Positions 1 to 6,995 of a stretch of DNA of 25,949 nt are shown here, piece after piece. The translations under genes and the position numbers were made by a program. Under the pieces are notes generated by a model. That model did not search any database. It was not told where the DNA came from and was given only the letters and a program-made list of their open reading frames with translations. Position 1 is the first letter of the stretch. The number at the start of each line of letters is the position of its first letter. Origin of the DNA: DATDEW01 sp046590205 (GTDB lineage: Bacteria; Bacteroidota; Ignavibacteria; Palsa-1295); contig JBKJTT010000016.1 in NCBI GenBank assembly GCA_046590205.1, forward strand, positions 1 through 25,949, read 5' to 3'.

Positions 1-2
1 CT

Positions 3-230
3 CCGGTTGTAATCGGTACGGTTAGCAATATCAACCTTACGACAGCTCTCAACGTCGAGACACCACTTCCACTGACCGATGCTGGCAAACAAAAGATTGA
101 AGACCTCTTGCTTGGCTCTGATGGCGGCGGTATCTTCACATTTGTTGGCACATCGAACGATAAGCCGGTTATCTTTTGCGTTAAGTTCAAGCTGAACTTA
201 AAAGCAACATACGAAAAGACTATCCCCTAA
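3..230 (+). CDS. 3' end of an unknown protein gene (partial)
   Basis: An open frame enters from the left edge and stops at TAA 228-230, giving the last 75 residues of a protein (begins PVVIGTVSNINLTT, ends ATYEKTIP). There is no start in the window. The segment has alternating hydrophobic and polar residues, with GGGIFTFVGTSNDKPVIFCVKFKLNLKA near the end, which suggests beta strands. I do not recognise a family. The frame is supported by its position directly before an intrinsic terminator and by the absence of stops. It could be the C-terminal domain of another surface protein like those encoded from 534 to 5171, but no shared motif proves this. Confidence 0.65.
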   Translation, partial: PVVIGTVSNINLTTALNVETPLPLTDAGKQKIEDLLLGSDGGGIFTFVGTSNDKPVIFCVKFKLNLKATYEKTIP

Positions 231-258
231 AAAGGATAGGTCATAAAAATATTTCAGC

Positions 259-282
259 CCGCTCATTGAGCGGCCTTTTTTT
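259..282 (+). terminator. Intrinsic terminator after the first gene
   Basis: CCGCTC (259-264), loop ATT, GAGCGG (268-273), then two C and seven T (276-282). It lies 28 bp after the stop at 230 and is a standard Rho-independent terminator for the + strand gene. On the minus strand the same stem is followed by a weaker T-rich stretch about 8 nt later, so it may also stop transcripts coming from the gene at 534-2534. Confidence 0.8.
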
Positions 283-286
283 ATTG

Positions 287-328
287 CTAACGACTAAAGA
301 CTACGAACTACCGACTACATACCAGAAG
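287..328 (-). repeat. Heptanucleotide tandem repeat (TAG-ending units)
   Basis: Read on the minus strand, the stretch consists of five consecutive 7-nt units (plus-strand 287-293, 294-300, 301-307, 308-314, 315-321), each ending in TAG, for example TTCGTAG (301-307) and TCGTTAG (287-293). A sixth degenerate unit (CTTCTGG) occupies 322-328. On the plus strand this appears as ACTA at 293, 300, 307 and 314, exactly 7 apart. The periodicity is directly visible. Related units occur at several other gene boundaries in this window. Confidence 0.75.
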
Positions 329-477
329 CCCCCGGACCTAACATCATCCGAGGGCTCCAGTTCATCGTGTGTGGTAAATACCCATCTTGCGATGGGCAAC
401 TCTTGGGCTATTATAAGGAGTCCCCTTTCGAGGACTCCCCTGTTAGTTTGCCATGCGAATTACTGCCTTGCGGCAGT
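327..477 (-). ncRNA. Candidate structured RNA or 3' UTR: row of GNRA-capped stem-loops
   Basis: Four stem-loops lie within 151 nt. Read on the minus strand they are: 477-462, ACTGCC with loop GCAA and GGCAGT; 438-417, a 9-bp stem (one T-G wobble) with loop GAAA; 396-381, CCCATC with loop GCAA and GATGGG; 356-327, a 10-bp stem with one T-G wobble and a 10-nt loop. Three of the four loops fit the stable GNRA tetraloop class on the minus strand, whereas on the plus strand they would be TTGC or TTTC. This strand asymmetry suggests that the minus strand is transcribed as structured RNA, probably downstream of the fibre-like gene that ends at 534. No known RNA family is recognised. Confidence 0.4.
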
Positions 478-533
478 TATTCTTGTGAGCGGTGAGAAAA
501 AAATGTTGGGGTCTCCGAATCTCACACAGCAAA

Positions 534-2534
534 TTATTCGATACGAGTGATAAATAAGTATGAGTTTTTCTTCATTGTTAGGTTGTCTACCACACCTGTG
601 GTTTTAGACCATTGCAACTTAACATCACCCGATGCATTGCCAATAACAAAAACACCATTGAGCTCGACTGCATAAACTGTTGTTGCATTCAGTCCCATAG
701 ATGTTGAAGGTGTAGAATATGCTGTTATGAGATCTGCATCATTAAGTGAGCCACCGCCGCCGCCGCCAAGTTTATAGAGTCTCCAGTATCCATGTAGTGA
801 ATCACCTGTACCCCCTGGGGCAACAAACTGGAATCTAAAGTCAGGGTTTGCAGTCGCGGCTTCTATGAACAATACACCTCTCACTTCCCATATTTGTCCT
901 GCAACCACAGGCCACTGAAGATGGTCATCGTCCTGCAATGTTGTATTAGCTGCAGAAATGGTTTCATCACCTGATTTCCTTCGTAATATCTGCGATGATA
1001 TCTGCGGTACAAATCCGTTTGTATAGGAAGTAAGCACCCAACGATTGAGGACAGCGTCATAAATGAATGAGGCACTACCCCCGGCATATATTGTTACGTC
1101 TGTAGCAATGGGGTTATGAAACCTTGTCGTATCAATTGACGATACGCTTTCGTAATCAAAGTCCATAATAAAACTGGTTGTGTTATACAAAGTAATTCGT
1201 TTGCCATTCGCTCCTGATCGCATTCCCGTAATACTGAAATTTGCAGTAGGACCGGTAATTCGTACGTAGCTAAACGCACCGGGGTTGATATTATTATTCC
1301 CACCATTGCCTAAGGATAATGACGTATATCGTGTACCGTAATCACCGTTGATATCAACTGTCGTACGCACATCAGAAATATTCCCGATACCAACTCTACC
1401 GCCTGCAGTTACCCTTGCACGTTCATTGCTTGCCGCGCTGCCGCCTGTCTTGATGACCCAATCAACTGCGTCGGTTGTACCAATAAAGTTCGTACCTGCT
1501 GTAGTACCTGAGTTACCAGTGAGCGTCCAACCAGTAGATGAGCCGGGGGTTGTCCAAGTAAGTGCACCAGCTGTTGTGCTTGTAAGAACCTGTCCGTTCG
1601 ATCCGGGGACAGCGAGGCGATTGAGGTATCCACTTGCATCTGCAAACATAACACCACCTGTTGAGCCAGCACTCGCAGATGTAAGCGAAGTGGCACGTAC
1701 ATTGGCAGTGCCTGCTGTACCATTAACAAGTACATCCCCTGTTGCACTAATAAGTACACGAGTATTTGCTGCGCCGCCTGTTATCAGACGAAGTGCGATA
1801 GCATCTGTTGTACCAAGAAGATTATTTGTATTATCGGTAAGCGCGCTATTACCTGTTAAACTCCAAAAGTTAAGTGTCGGTGAACTTGTCCATGAAAGTA
1901 CACCAGCTGTTGTGCTTGTAAGTATCTGTCCGTTCGAGACAGGAAGAGCAAGTGCATTGAGCTGACCTGTAGTATTGGTCGCTAATACGATTCTGCCAGT
2001 CGCACTACCTGTGGTAGCACCAAGCGAAGTCATGTTCGTATTCGCAGTGCCGGCTGTACCACTGACTGATACATCGCCTGTTGCAGAAATAAGTATACGA
2101 GTATTTGCTGCGCCGCCTGTTATAAGACGAAGAGGGGCGGCTGTTGTCGTACCGAGAAGGTTATTCGTACCATCAACAACTACATGTCCATTGCCGAGTA
2201 AACTCCAGAATGTTAGTGCAGGCAACGACGCAACCGGTGTCCATGTTAGTACTCCGCTAATGTATGCAAGAACCTCACCATTATTCCCGGGTGGTAACCA
2301 TGATGTTGATACTGTTGAGCCACCAACAGATGTAATAAAAAACAAAGAATTAGTAACCCCTAACGTCCCAGGAAGCTGTAGTCTGTGAGCGTCAACCGAA
2401 GCGGGTGCGCCGAGCGTGATCCTATCGCCGTCACCGCCGACAAGGACAGCATCTTTCGTGAGTGTCTGTGCCTGAGAATCGGCACTTACACCCAAGAATA
2501 TGGCAAGAGCTATATAGATAAAAACTTTTTTCAT
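534..2534 (-). CDS. Secreted fibre-like surface protein with 113-residue repeats
   Basis: The product has 666 residues. Residues 1-23 form a signal peptide (MKKVFIYIALAIFLGVSADSQ, with AQTLTK at the expected cleavage region). Residues about 109-335 hold two tandem repeats of about 113 residues plus a partial third, marked by FWSLLGN/FWSLTGN/GWTLTGN, then LRLITGGAANTR and NGQ(I/V)LTSTTAG-(V/A)-L-(S/T)-W. Near 376 is VTAGGRVGIGN, typical of Bacteroidota fibre-like proteins. Residues about 404-505 (SYVRITGP...ITLYN...AGGSASFIYD) and about 514-666 (RRKSGDETISAANTTLQDDD) resemble beta-sandwich modules found at the ends of phage tail fibres and bacterial surface proteins. It is probably exported and oligomeric, with an adhesive or structural role; the function is inferred. 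It is the last gene of a three-gene minus-strand group. Confidence 0.75.
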   Translation of the reverse strand: MKKVFIYIALAIFLGVSADSQAQTLTKDAVLVGGDGDRITLGAPASVDAHRLQLPGTLGVTNSLFFITSVGGSTVSTSWLPPGNNGEVLAYISGVLTWTPVASLPALTFWSLLGNGHVVVDGTNNLLGTTTAAPLRLITGGAANTRILISATGDVSVSGTAGTANTNMTSLGATTGSATGRIVLATNTTGQLNALALPVSNGQILTSTTAGVLSWTSSPTLNFWSLTGNSALTDNTNNLLGTTDAIALRLITGGAANTRVLISATGDVLVNGTAGTANVRATSLTSASAGSTGGVMFADASGYLNRLAVPGSNGQVLTSTTAGALTWTTPGSSTGWTLTGNSGTTAGTNFIGTTDAVDWVIKTGGSAASNERARVTAGGRVGIGNISDVRTTVDINGDYGTRYTSLSLGNGGNNNINPGAFSYVRITGPTANFSITGMRSGANGKRITLYNTTSFIMDFDYESVSSIDTTRFHNPIATDVTIYAGGSASFIYDAVLNRWVLTSYTNGFVPQISSQILRRKSGDETISAANTTLQDDDHLQWPVVAGQIWEVRGVLFIEAATANPDFRFQFVAPGGTGDSLHGYWRLYKLGGGGGGSLNDADLITAYSTPSTSMGLNATTVYAVELNGVFVIGNASGDVKLQWSKTTGVVDNLTMKKNSYLFITRIE
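1429..2220 (-). repeat. Tandem coding repeats of about 339 bp
   Basis: Within the fibre-like gene, near-identical DNA recurs at a distance of about 339 bp, the length of the 113-residue protein repeat. For example, the plus-strand stretch starting AGTATTTGCTGCGCCGCC occurs at 1761 and again at 2100, and ACCAGCTGTTGTGCTTGTAA occurs at 1566 and 1902. Third positions are conserved in these blocks, which suggests recent duplication or ongoing recombination rather than only protein-level selection. A partial, more diverged third copy covers roughly 1429-1540. Confidence 0.7.
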
Positions 2535-2631
2535 AACGTTTTTTTTCGTTCGTACTCTAACGACGCAGTACTATGTAGTTTTATGAACTCTACTCAAAAT
2601 AAACTCAAAACCGTACCCATGGCAAAACCAG

Positions 2632-2671
2632 AAAAAAAAGAACTCATCTGCCCACCCACTACAGCGGGCAG
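2632..2671 (-). terminator. Possible weak terminator between fibre-like genes
   Basis: On the minus strand CTGCCC (2671-2666) can pair with GGGCAG (2653-2648) around a 12-nt loop, and a run of eight T follows at 2639-2632. The T run begins 8 nt after the stem, which is farther than in a good intrinsic terminator, so termination may be partial. It lies just after the stop codon of the 2699-4321 gene and before the start of the 534-2534 gene, so it could set their relative expression. Confidence 0.4.
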
Positions 2672-2698
2672 AAGAATTACGGAATACTATACCAGGCC

Positions 2699-4321
2699 TT
2701 ACGGAGTGGTATCAATAATGATGTAGTTGATTCTATCATTTTCAGCGATAGCACCCGTGTAGACACGGAATGTTGTAGCTGTTCTGGTTGAAATGTGAGC
2801 TGCCTGTGCAGGACCTGAAGCTGTTTCAAGCGTAATGATTACACGGCTTGAAGCATCATACCCGAGAGCACCAGCAGGAGTAACCACAGCGAAACCAGCG
2901 GTTTCATCTGCAGCAGTAACAACATACACTGCAGAAGCTGCAGCAAGTAAGTTGCCAACGCCTACCCACGACGGAGCGGCTGCGCCGTTAGACTGAAGAA
3001 TCTGACCTGTTGTACCAGCAGCAGTAGAAGCATATGCTGTACCTGTGCTATAGCTAACTGTACCGGCAGCGCCGATTGTAGAGCTATTCGTACCGCCATT
3101 AGCGATACCGAGTGTAGCTACCCATGTCGGTACGCCAGCCGGAGAAGTAAGAACGCGGCCTGAAACAGTTGCAAGCTCTGATGCATAGTTTGATGCATTA
3201 CCAACATACATGTTATTAAGTGTAAGTGGTAGCTCCGGCATTGTTGTGAAGTTTACAGGAATGGTAGATGTGAAATTAATATCACCAGCCATGTTTGTTA
3301 CAGACGGACCAGCATTGTTACCGATTGTCGTTGTACCTGTACCAGATGTGTTAAGCCCAACAGTACCTGTACCAGCGAGGTTTGTGAATGTACCAGCAGC
3401 AGGTGTCGTACCACCAATAATCGTGTTATTGATTGTGCCGCCAGTGATTGTTGGTGTCGTGATCGTAGCGCTGGGGATAGTCAATCCGGTTGGCAACGTT
3501 GTGCTCCACTGTGGAACAAGACCGCCTGCACCCTTCGTCATGAAGATTGCATTAGCCGTCGGTGCTAACTCTGTAGCAACGTTTCCAACGCCAGTCCAAA
3601 CGTAGTTTGTTGTAAGAGGTAACGTTACTGTACCATTGAAAGTAGTATTGCTATTAATGGTCAATGATGTTGGTGTGCCGTCATCACCTGTTAATGAACC
3701 AATGGTCGTATTGCCATTGATGTTCGTTGTTGATGGCTCGTCATCAGCATCAAGAGCAGGAACATTGTAACCGATATTTGTTACTGATTCTGTTCCGCTA
3801 CCTGCATTGTTATCTGTTGCATTGATATTCGTTACAGGTGCTGCACCAGATGTGGTATTGAGATTATCAAGATCTGACCATGTAGGTGTACCACCAGACA
3901 TTGTAAGAACTGACGTGTTAGAACCAGCAGCGAGCACAGTCATCGCTGTAGTACCGCCGCTTCCAAGAAGAATACCACCGGCTGCGATTGAAGCAACCCC
4001 GGTACCGCCGTTACCGACACCAAGGGTGCCTGTGATGTCGCCCGTGGAAGCAGCATTCGAGGTAAGATCGATCTGACCAAACGTCCAGGTTTTGTTACCT
4101 ATAGCCGTTGATGTCTTCACGATCGGACCCTGAAGTGCAGCTCCGCCAGTCGGCAGCGTGATCGAGTAAGTTTCAAGAAGTGTGAGTGCACCCGTCGATA
4201 CTGTTATCGTACCGAGAGCTCCAGCTGGCTTCAATACCAAGCTTCGGGTAAGTGTCTGGGCGCTTGCAAGCGATGCAAGACCAAGCACAGCTACCAAAGC
4301 GAGTAGTTTAAGTGTTTTCAT
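2699..4321 (-). CDS. Secreted fibre-like surface protein with GGTG/GGTN modules
   Basis: I place the start at the ATG at 4321, which gives 540 residues with a clean signal peptide (MKTLKLLALVAVLGLASLASAQ) followed by TLTRSLVL, matching the QTLTKDAVLV start of the mature neighbour. A longer frame to 4462 would run into the upstream gene and put the signal peptide inside the protein. The body is rich in Gly, Thr, Asn, Ala and Ser. LGVGNGGTGVASIAAGG (about 100-116) and LGIANGGTNSSTIGAAG (404-420) are the same module, of the type seen in phage tail fibres. VGN...W units lie at 241-277 and 371-405, and TGQILQSNGAAAPSW at 438-452. The last 80 residues look like a small beta domain ending NYIIIDTTP. 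It is probably a secreted fibre or adhesin; its partners are unknown. Confidence 0.75.
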   Translation of the reverse strand: MKTLKLLALVAVLGLASLASAQTLTRSLVLKPAGALGTITVSTGALTLLETYSITLPTGGAALQGPIVKTSTAIGNKTWTFGQIDLTSNAASTGDITGTLGVGNGGTGVASIAAGGILLGSGGTTAMTVLAAGSNTSVLTMSGGTPTWSDLDNLNTTSGAAPVTNINATDNNAGSGTESVTNIGYNVPALDADDEPSTTNINGNTTIGSLTGDDGTPTSLTINSNTTFNGTVTLPLTTNYVWTGVGNVATELAPTANAIFMTKGAGGLVPQWSTTLPTGLTIPSATITTPTITGGTINNTIIGGTTPAAGTFTNLAGTGTVGLNTSGTGTTTIGNNAGPSVTNMAGDINFTSTIPVNFTTMPELPLTLNNMYVGNASNYASELATVSGRVLTSPAGVPTWVATLGIANGGTNSSTIGAAGTVSYSTGTAYASTAAGTTGQILQSNGAAAPSWVGVGNLLAAASAVYVVTAADETAGFAVVTPAGALGYDASSRVIITLETASGPAQAAHISTRTATTFRVYTGAIAENDRINYIIIDTTP

Positions 4322-4348
4322 CGTTAATTCGTGGTTTGTGATAAGATG
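4321..4348 (+). repeat. Heptad repeat at the start of the second fibre-like gene
   Basis: The plus strand reads TCGTTAA (4321-4327), TTCGTGG (4328-4334) and TTTGTGA (4335-4341), then a degenerate unit (4342-4348). TTCGTGG is the same heptamer found at 11850-11856 (minus strand). The tract sits immediately upstream of the ATG at 4321 on the minus strand, where a ribosome binding site would be expected, and no Shine-Dalgarno sequence is visible. Confidence 0.5.
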
Positions 4349-4382
4349 TCTATGAATAAATAAAATAAAGAAATTAAAAATT

Positions 4383-5171
4383 TTACGGGTTAACAACTGT
4401 CCAGTGTAGTTGACCGGTGCCTGAGGCTGGGTAGGCAGCTGCAAAGATAGCACGGAAGCCAACTCCGGGAGTAATTGATTGAACTTGAACGCTTACATAT
4501 CCCCAGATACCGGCATTTGGATCGTTAACCATAAGGTTCACTGCAGAACCAGCTTGAATACCAGAGTATAAAACATCCAAGAAATCTACCCCGGTCGGGA
4601 TATTAACCTTTCCAGAAAATTTTCCTACCCCAGCACCAGAAAGCCCGTTTGCAACGATCGTACCTGCGCCCGGAAGGATAGACGAGCCGCCACCAACAGT
4701 AATTACTGTGCCCGGCGGAAGAGTACCGCTTGTTATCTGGGATGCACTCACGGTAGTTGTAGGTGGGAGTGAAGTTGTCCAGCTTGGCATGCCACCTGCA
4801 TCAATGACCATAAATGAACCGACAGGACCGGGTGCGAACGCTGTTGCAACGCCTGCACCATTTCCGACCCACATATTCCCTGGGGGTAAGCCCGGCAGAG
4901 CTGGGACGATTTCGCTTTCATCGAGCCAGCGCATCACACCGTTCTCGTCACTAACAAGAAAACTCTTCGGATACGGTGGTCCCGGAGCAGGGAGCTTCAA
5001 CATATAGGAATTAGTCATGGGTGCAGTGGATGGCCCTAACGTGACGGATTTACCGGCGTTATTATCCAAAATGAGCTTATGCGCACCGATCGCTCGCTGT
5101 GCATAACCATTGGATGCAAAACATACCACTACACATGCCAAGACGGCCGTGCAAAATTGTTTGATTGTCAT
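4383..5171 (-). CDS. Small secreted protein of the fibre-like cassette
   Basis: The start at ATG 5171 gives 262 residues with a signal peptide (MTIKQFCTAVLACVVVCFASNGYAQ). The open frame to 5237 only adds a charged leader ahead of it. The mature N-terminus (AIGAHKLILDNNAGKSVTLGP) resembles the start of the 534-2534 protein (AVLVGGDGDRITLGAP). Residues 100-136 (MWVGNGAGVATAFAP...MPSWTTSLPP) match two modules of the 2699-4321 protein. ASQITSGTLPPGT (143-155) is a motif common in tail-fibre-like proteins. The last 80 residues form a beta-rich end domain (WGYVSVQVQ...GQLHWTVVNP), comparable in size and end to that of the neighbour. It is the first gene of the group, with a leader of about 320 bp, and is probably co-exported with the other two. 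Its function is unknown. Confidence 0.75.
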   Translation of the reverse strand: MTIKQFCTAVLACVVVCFASNGYAQRAIGAHKLILDNNAGKSVTLGPSTAPMTNSYMLKLPAPGPPYPKSFLVSDENGVMRWLDESEIVPALPGLPPGNMWVGNGAGVATAFAPGPVGSFMVIDAGGMPSWTTSLPPTTTVSASQITSGTLPPGTVITVGGGSSILPGAGTIVANGLSGAGVGKFSGKVNIPTGVDFLDVLYSGIQAGSAVNLMVNDPNAGIWGYVSVQVQSITPGVGFRAIFAAAYPASGTGQLHWTVVNP

Positions 5172-5494
5172 ATGTTGTGTTCGATCGGCGGTTTCTCGGG
5201 TACATGGCTGAAACCCTGATCTCACCAAGTGAAACATGGCTATAACGTTAAGTGCAATTCACTGCTAAAGTGGGGTGCGTGAATGGCTTAACGTCCTGAG
5301 TAAGCTATTGAAACATGGTCTTTAGTTAGAAGAAAAACTGGTGTAACATGGCATGAATACACCAATTATTTCTCTTTCGCGCTGCAAAAATACTATATCA
5401 TCCTCACGTTTCCAAATCAAAATATCAATAATACTGTCGTAAAACGACGCTATCTGTATGCAGCATAAGTATTTATAGGAAATAAAAATTTATT
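5172..5494. other. Leader and promoter region of the fibre-like cassette
   Basis: This gene-free stretch of 323 bp contains a decamer repeated three times: TGAAACATGG at 5230-5239 and 5309-5318, and TGTAACATGG at 5342-5351. The core ACATGG appears a fourth time near 5212. A weak Bacteroidota-style promoter can be proposed on the minus strand: TTTG at 5416-5413 and TAGTATTTTTG at 5395-5385, spacer 17 nt. If this is right, the transcript would carry a leader of about 210 nt that includes the repeats. I see no open frame or RNA gene here. Confidence 0.35.
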
Positions 5495-6925
5495 CTACCT
5501 TTTTTCGATAGCATCGTTTTGGAAGTATAAACTCAATATCTTTTGCAACACTATCCGGGGATATACGAATGGTACAGTAAATTTCTGCATCCGTTCTTTC
5601 GTTTTTTGAGGTATGGGTGTACCTGATAAATACGCATCGGAAAGCTCTTCCAATGCTTTAAAGAAATGTGGAAGACGAGTTGTTTTAAGTGGGTAGCCAC
5701 GTCGCGCACATGCGCGAATGTTCGCCTGTGCTAACGAATGAGCTTTTTCAATATCACCCTCTACAAATACAAGGGCATTTTCAAGCAGCTTAAGATCAAG
5801 GTCATGGATGGGATCAAACATTGACCCAAGATTTTTTTGAAATCCGAGACCAATATAATATGATGCAAGCGAGTATTCTCCGAGATAGTAATGCTGTCTG
5901 CCAAGGAGAACGCACGCAAGAACTGCATGCGGTGAATGATAAAAATCAAGAAAATACAAGAAGCGCTCATGCAATATCATTTGCGATTGCGAGAGTTCAT
6001 CTTTTATATGACAGACAAGTACATACATTTGTGCATAAAGAACTGGCCATGAGCGTAGCGGGTTTTCTTTTTTATGTAACTCTGCGGTAAAAGAACTATA
6101 TGCAAGATCAAAGTCGGAATTAAAATAGGCGAGTTCGGCAGAATATAAGCCGCTCATGTTTTGTGAAACGAACTTAGTTACCTTTGAATCATTTGAAAAA
6201 TAGAATGCTTCTTTCTGATAGAGAGCAGCAACCTTTTCAAAATCAACGTTGATGTTTTTATAAAACACTATCATTCTTCTATTGAGCGATATACGCAGGT
6301 AGATGTTCTCTGACCCTGTGGTTTCTTTGTCTATCTCATGGAGGCGACGCTCGATCTTCAGGAGTAATTCCGGTGGCTTATGTTTGTTGATGGCGTGGCG
6401 CATATCAAGCCCTAACTGAAATATCTCCGGCAAAAGATAATCATCAGGAAGTATCTGTTGTTTTGAAGCAATGTACTTTGCGGGATATGTACGAAGTTTC
6501 TCCCAAGCTACATCATTTGTTAAGCGTGCAAGAGGTATAAGATTGATAAGCTTTACAACTTCGAGGTAGAAGTGTTCAATCATCTCTCGCTCGCCAGCCG
6601 AAAGCACATCTTGTTCTATCTTAAAAAGCTCACGAGCAAAATGACGATAGAGACCTCGTTCTATGAGGAATGTAAGTAGTTGCAGTCCCTCTTCAGGGCA
6701 TATTTCAGAGTAACAATACTCAAGCAACTCTGAGCGCATTGAGTGAAGCTGTGAGGTGACTGCTTTTTTCTTCCCGATTTCCTTTGGTGTTATTCTCCCT
6801 GCTTTTTGTTTAAAAAGAGCAAAAAGCATCTGACGTTTCTTTCCACGAAACTTCAACGGTTTTAGTTTCGCACGTTCGTTCTTATCAAGTGACCAGACGA
6901 ACTCCTCAAGTAAACTTATAGACAT
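5495..6925 (-). CDS. Helical-repeat (TPR-like) protein, Bacteroidota family
   Basis: The product has 476 residues with no signal peptide and no membrane segment, and is rich in Leu, Glu, Lys, Phe and Tyr, as expected for a helical repeat protein. The N-terminus (LLEEFVWSLDKNERAKLK, then GKKRQMLFALFKQ, and later LLTFLIERGLYRHFARELF) matches the layout of a Bacteroidota family of cytoplasmic helical proteins that begin with a short FxxSLxKxE segment. TPR-like helical pairs continue through AELAYFNSDFDLAYSSF and LGRQHYYLGEYSLASYYIGLGF. No catalytic motif is seen and the role is unknown. It starts 70 bp downstream of the methyltransferase stop on the same strand and may share its transcript. The family resemblance comes from memory, not a search. 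Confidence 0.8.
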   Translation of the reverse strand: MSISLLEEFVWSLDKNERAKLKPLKFRGKKRQMLFALFKQKAGRITPKEIGKKKAVTSQLHSMRSELLEYCYSEICPEEGLQLLTFLIERGLYRHFARELFKIEQDVLSAGEREMIEHFYLEVVKLINLIPLARLTNDVAWEKLRTYPAKYIASKQQILPDDYLLPEIFQLGLDMRHAINKHKPPELLLKIERRLHEIDKETTGSENIYLRISLNRRMIVFYKNINVDFEKVAALYQKEAFYFSNDSKVTKFVSQNMSGLYSAELAYFNSDFDLAYSSFTAELHKKENPLRSWPVLYAQMYVLVCHIKDELSQSQMILHERFLYFLDFYHSPHAVLACVLLGRQHYYLGEYSLASYYIGLGFQKNLGSMFDPIHDLDLKLLENALVFVEGDIEKAHSLAQANIRACARRGYPLKTTRLPHFFKALEELSDAYLSGTPIPQKTKERMQKFTVPFVYPRIVLQKILSLYFQNDAIEKR

Positions 6926-6968
6926 TTGTTAGAAGCAATAACCTTAGACGACACGTATCGACCTGGTA

Positions 6969-6989
6969 AGGGATTCGGGGGAAATCCCT
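6969..6989 (-). other. Short hairpin between rlmI-like and helical-repeat genes
   Basis: AGGGATT (6969-6975) pairs with AATCCCT (6983-6989) around a 7-nt GC-rich loop. No T run follows on either strand, so it is not a standard terminator. It could pause or process the shared minus-strand transcript. Confidence 0.35.
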
Positions 6990-6995
6990 AAGTCA

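Larger units (their letters stand above)
231..533. other. Non-coding region between convergent genes, rich in stem-loops
   Basis: This 303-bp interval holds, from left to right, the + strand terminator (259-282), the heptad repeat (287-328), four compact stem-loops (327-356, 381-396, 417-438, 462-477) and a looser GTGAGA/TCTCAC pairing (492-497 with 520-525). An open frame of 94 codons crosses it on the + strand, but it runs through the terminator and every hairpin and has no protein-like composition, so I treat the region as non-coding. It may be the 3' untranslated region of the gene at 534-2534 or encode a separate RNA. Confidence 0.6.

Noticed and set aside
266..550. 94-codon open frame on the + strand
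   Set aside because: It starts inside the terminator stem, runs through the heptads and all hairpins, and its product has no signal, motif or normal composition.
1348..1965. 205-codon open frame on the + strand opposite the largest fibre-like gene
   Set aside because: It is a mirror of the Gly/Thr/Ala-rich repeats of the minus-strand gene, which has a signal peptide and recognisable domains. The same holds for the + frames at 1975-2388, 3210-3605, 3807-4076 and 4708-5007.
4322..4462. N-terminal extension of the middle fibre-like protein (start at 4462)
   Set aside because: It would overlap the end of the preceding gene by 80 bases and place a perfect signal peptide in the protein interior. 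The ATG at 4321 is better.
534..5171. Prophage remnant, because of tail-fibre-like domains
   Set aside because: All three proteins have Sec signal peptides, and there is no capsid, tail, integrase or lysis gene near. Such domains also occur in Bacteroidota surface proteins.
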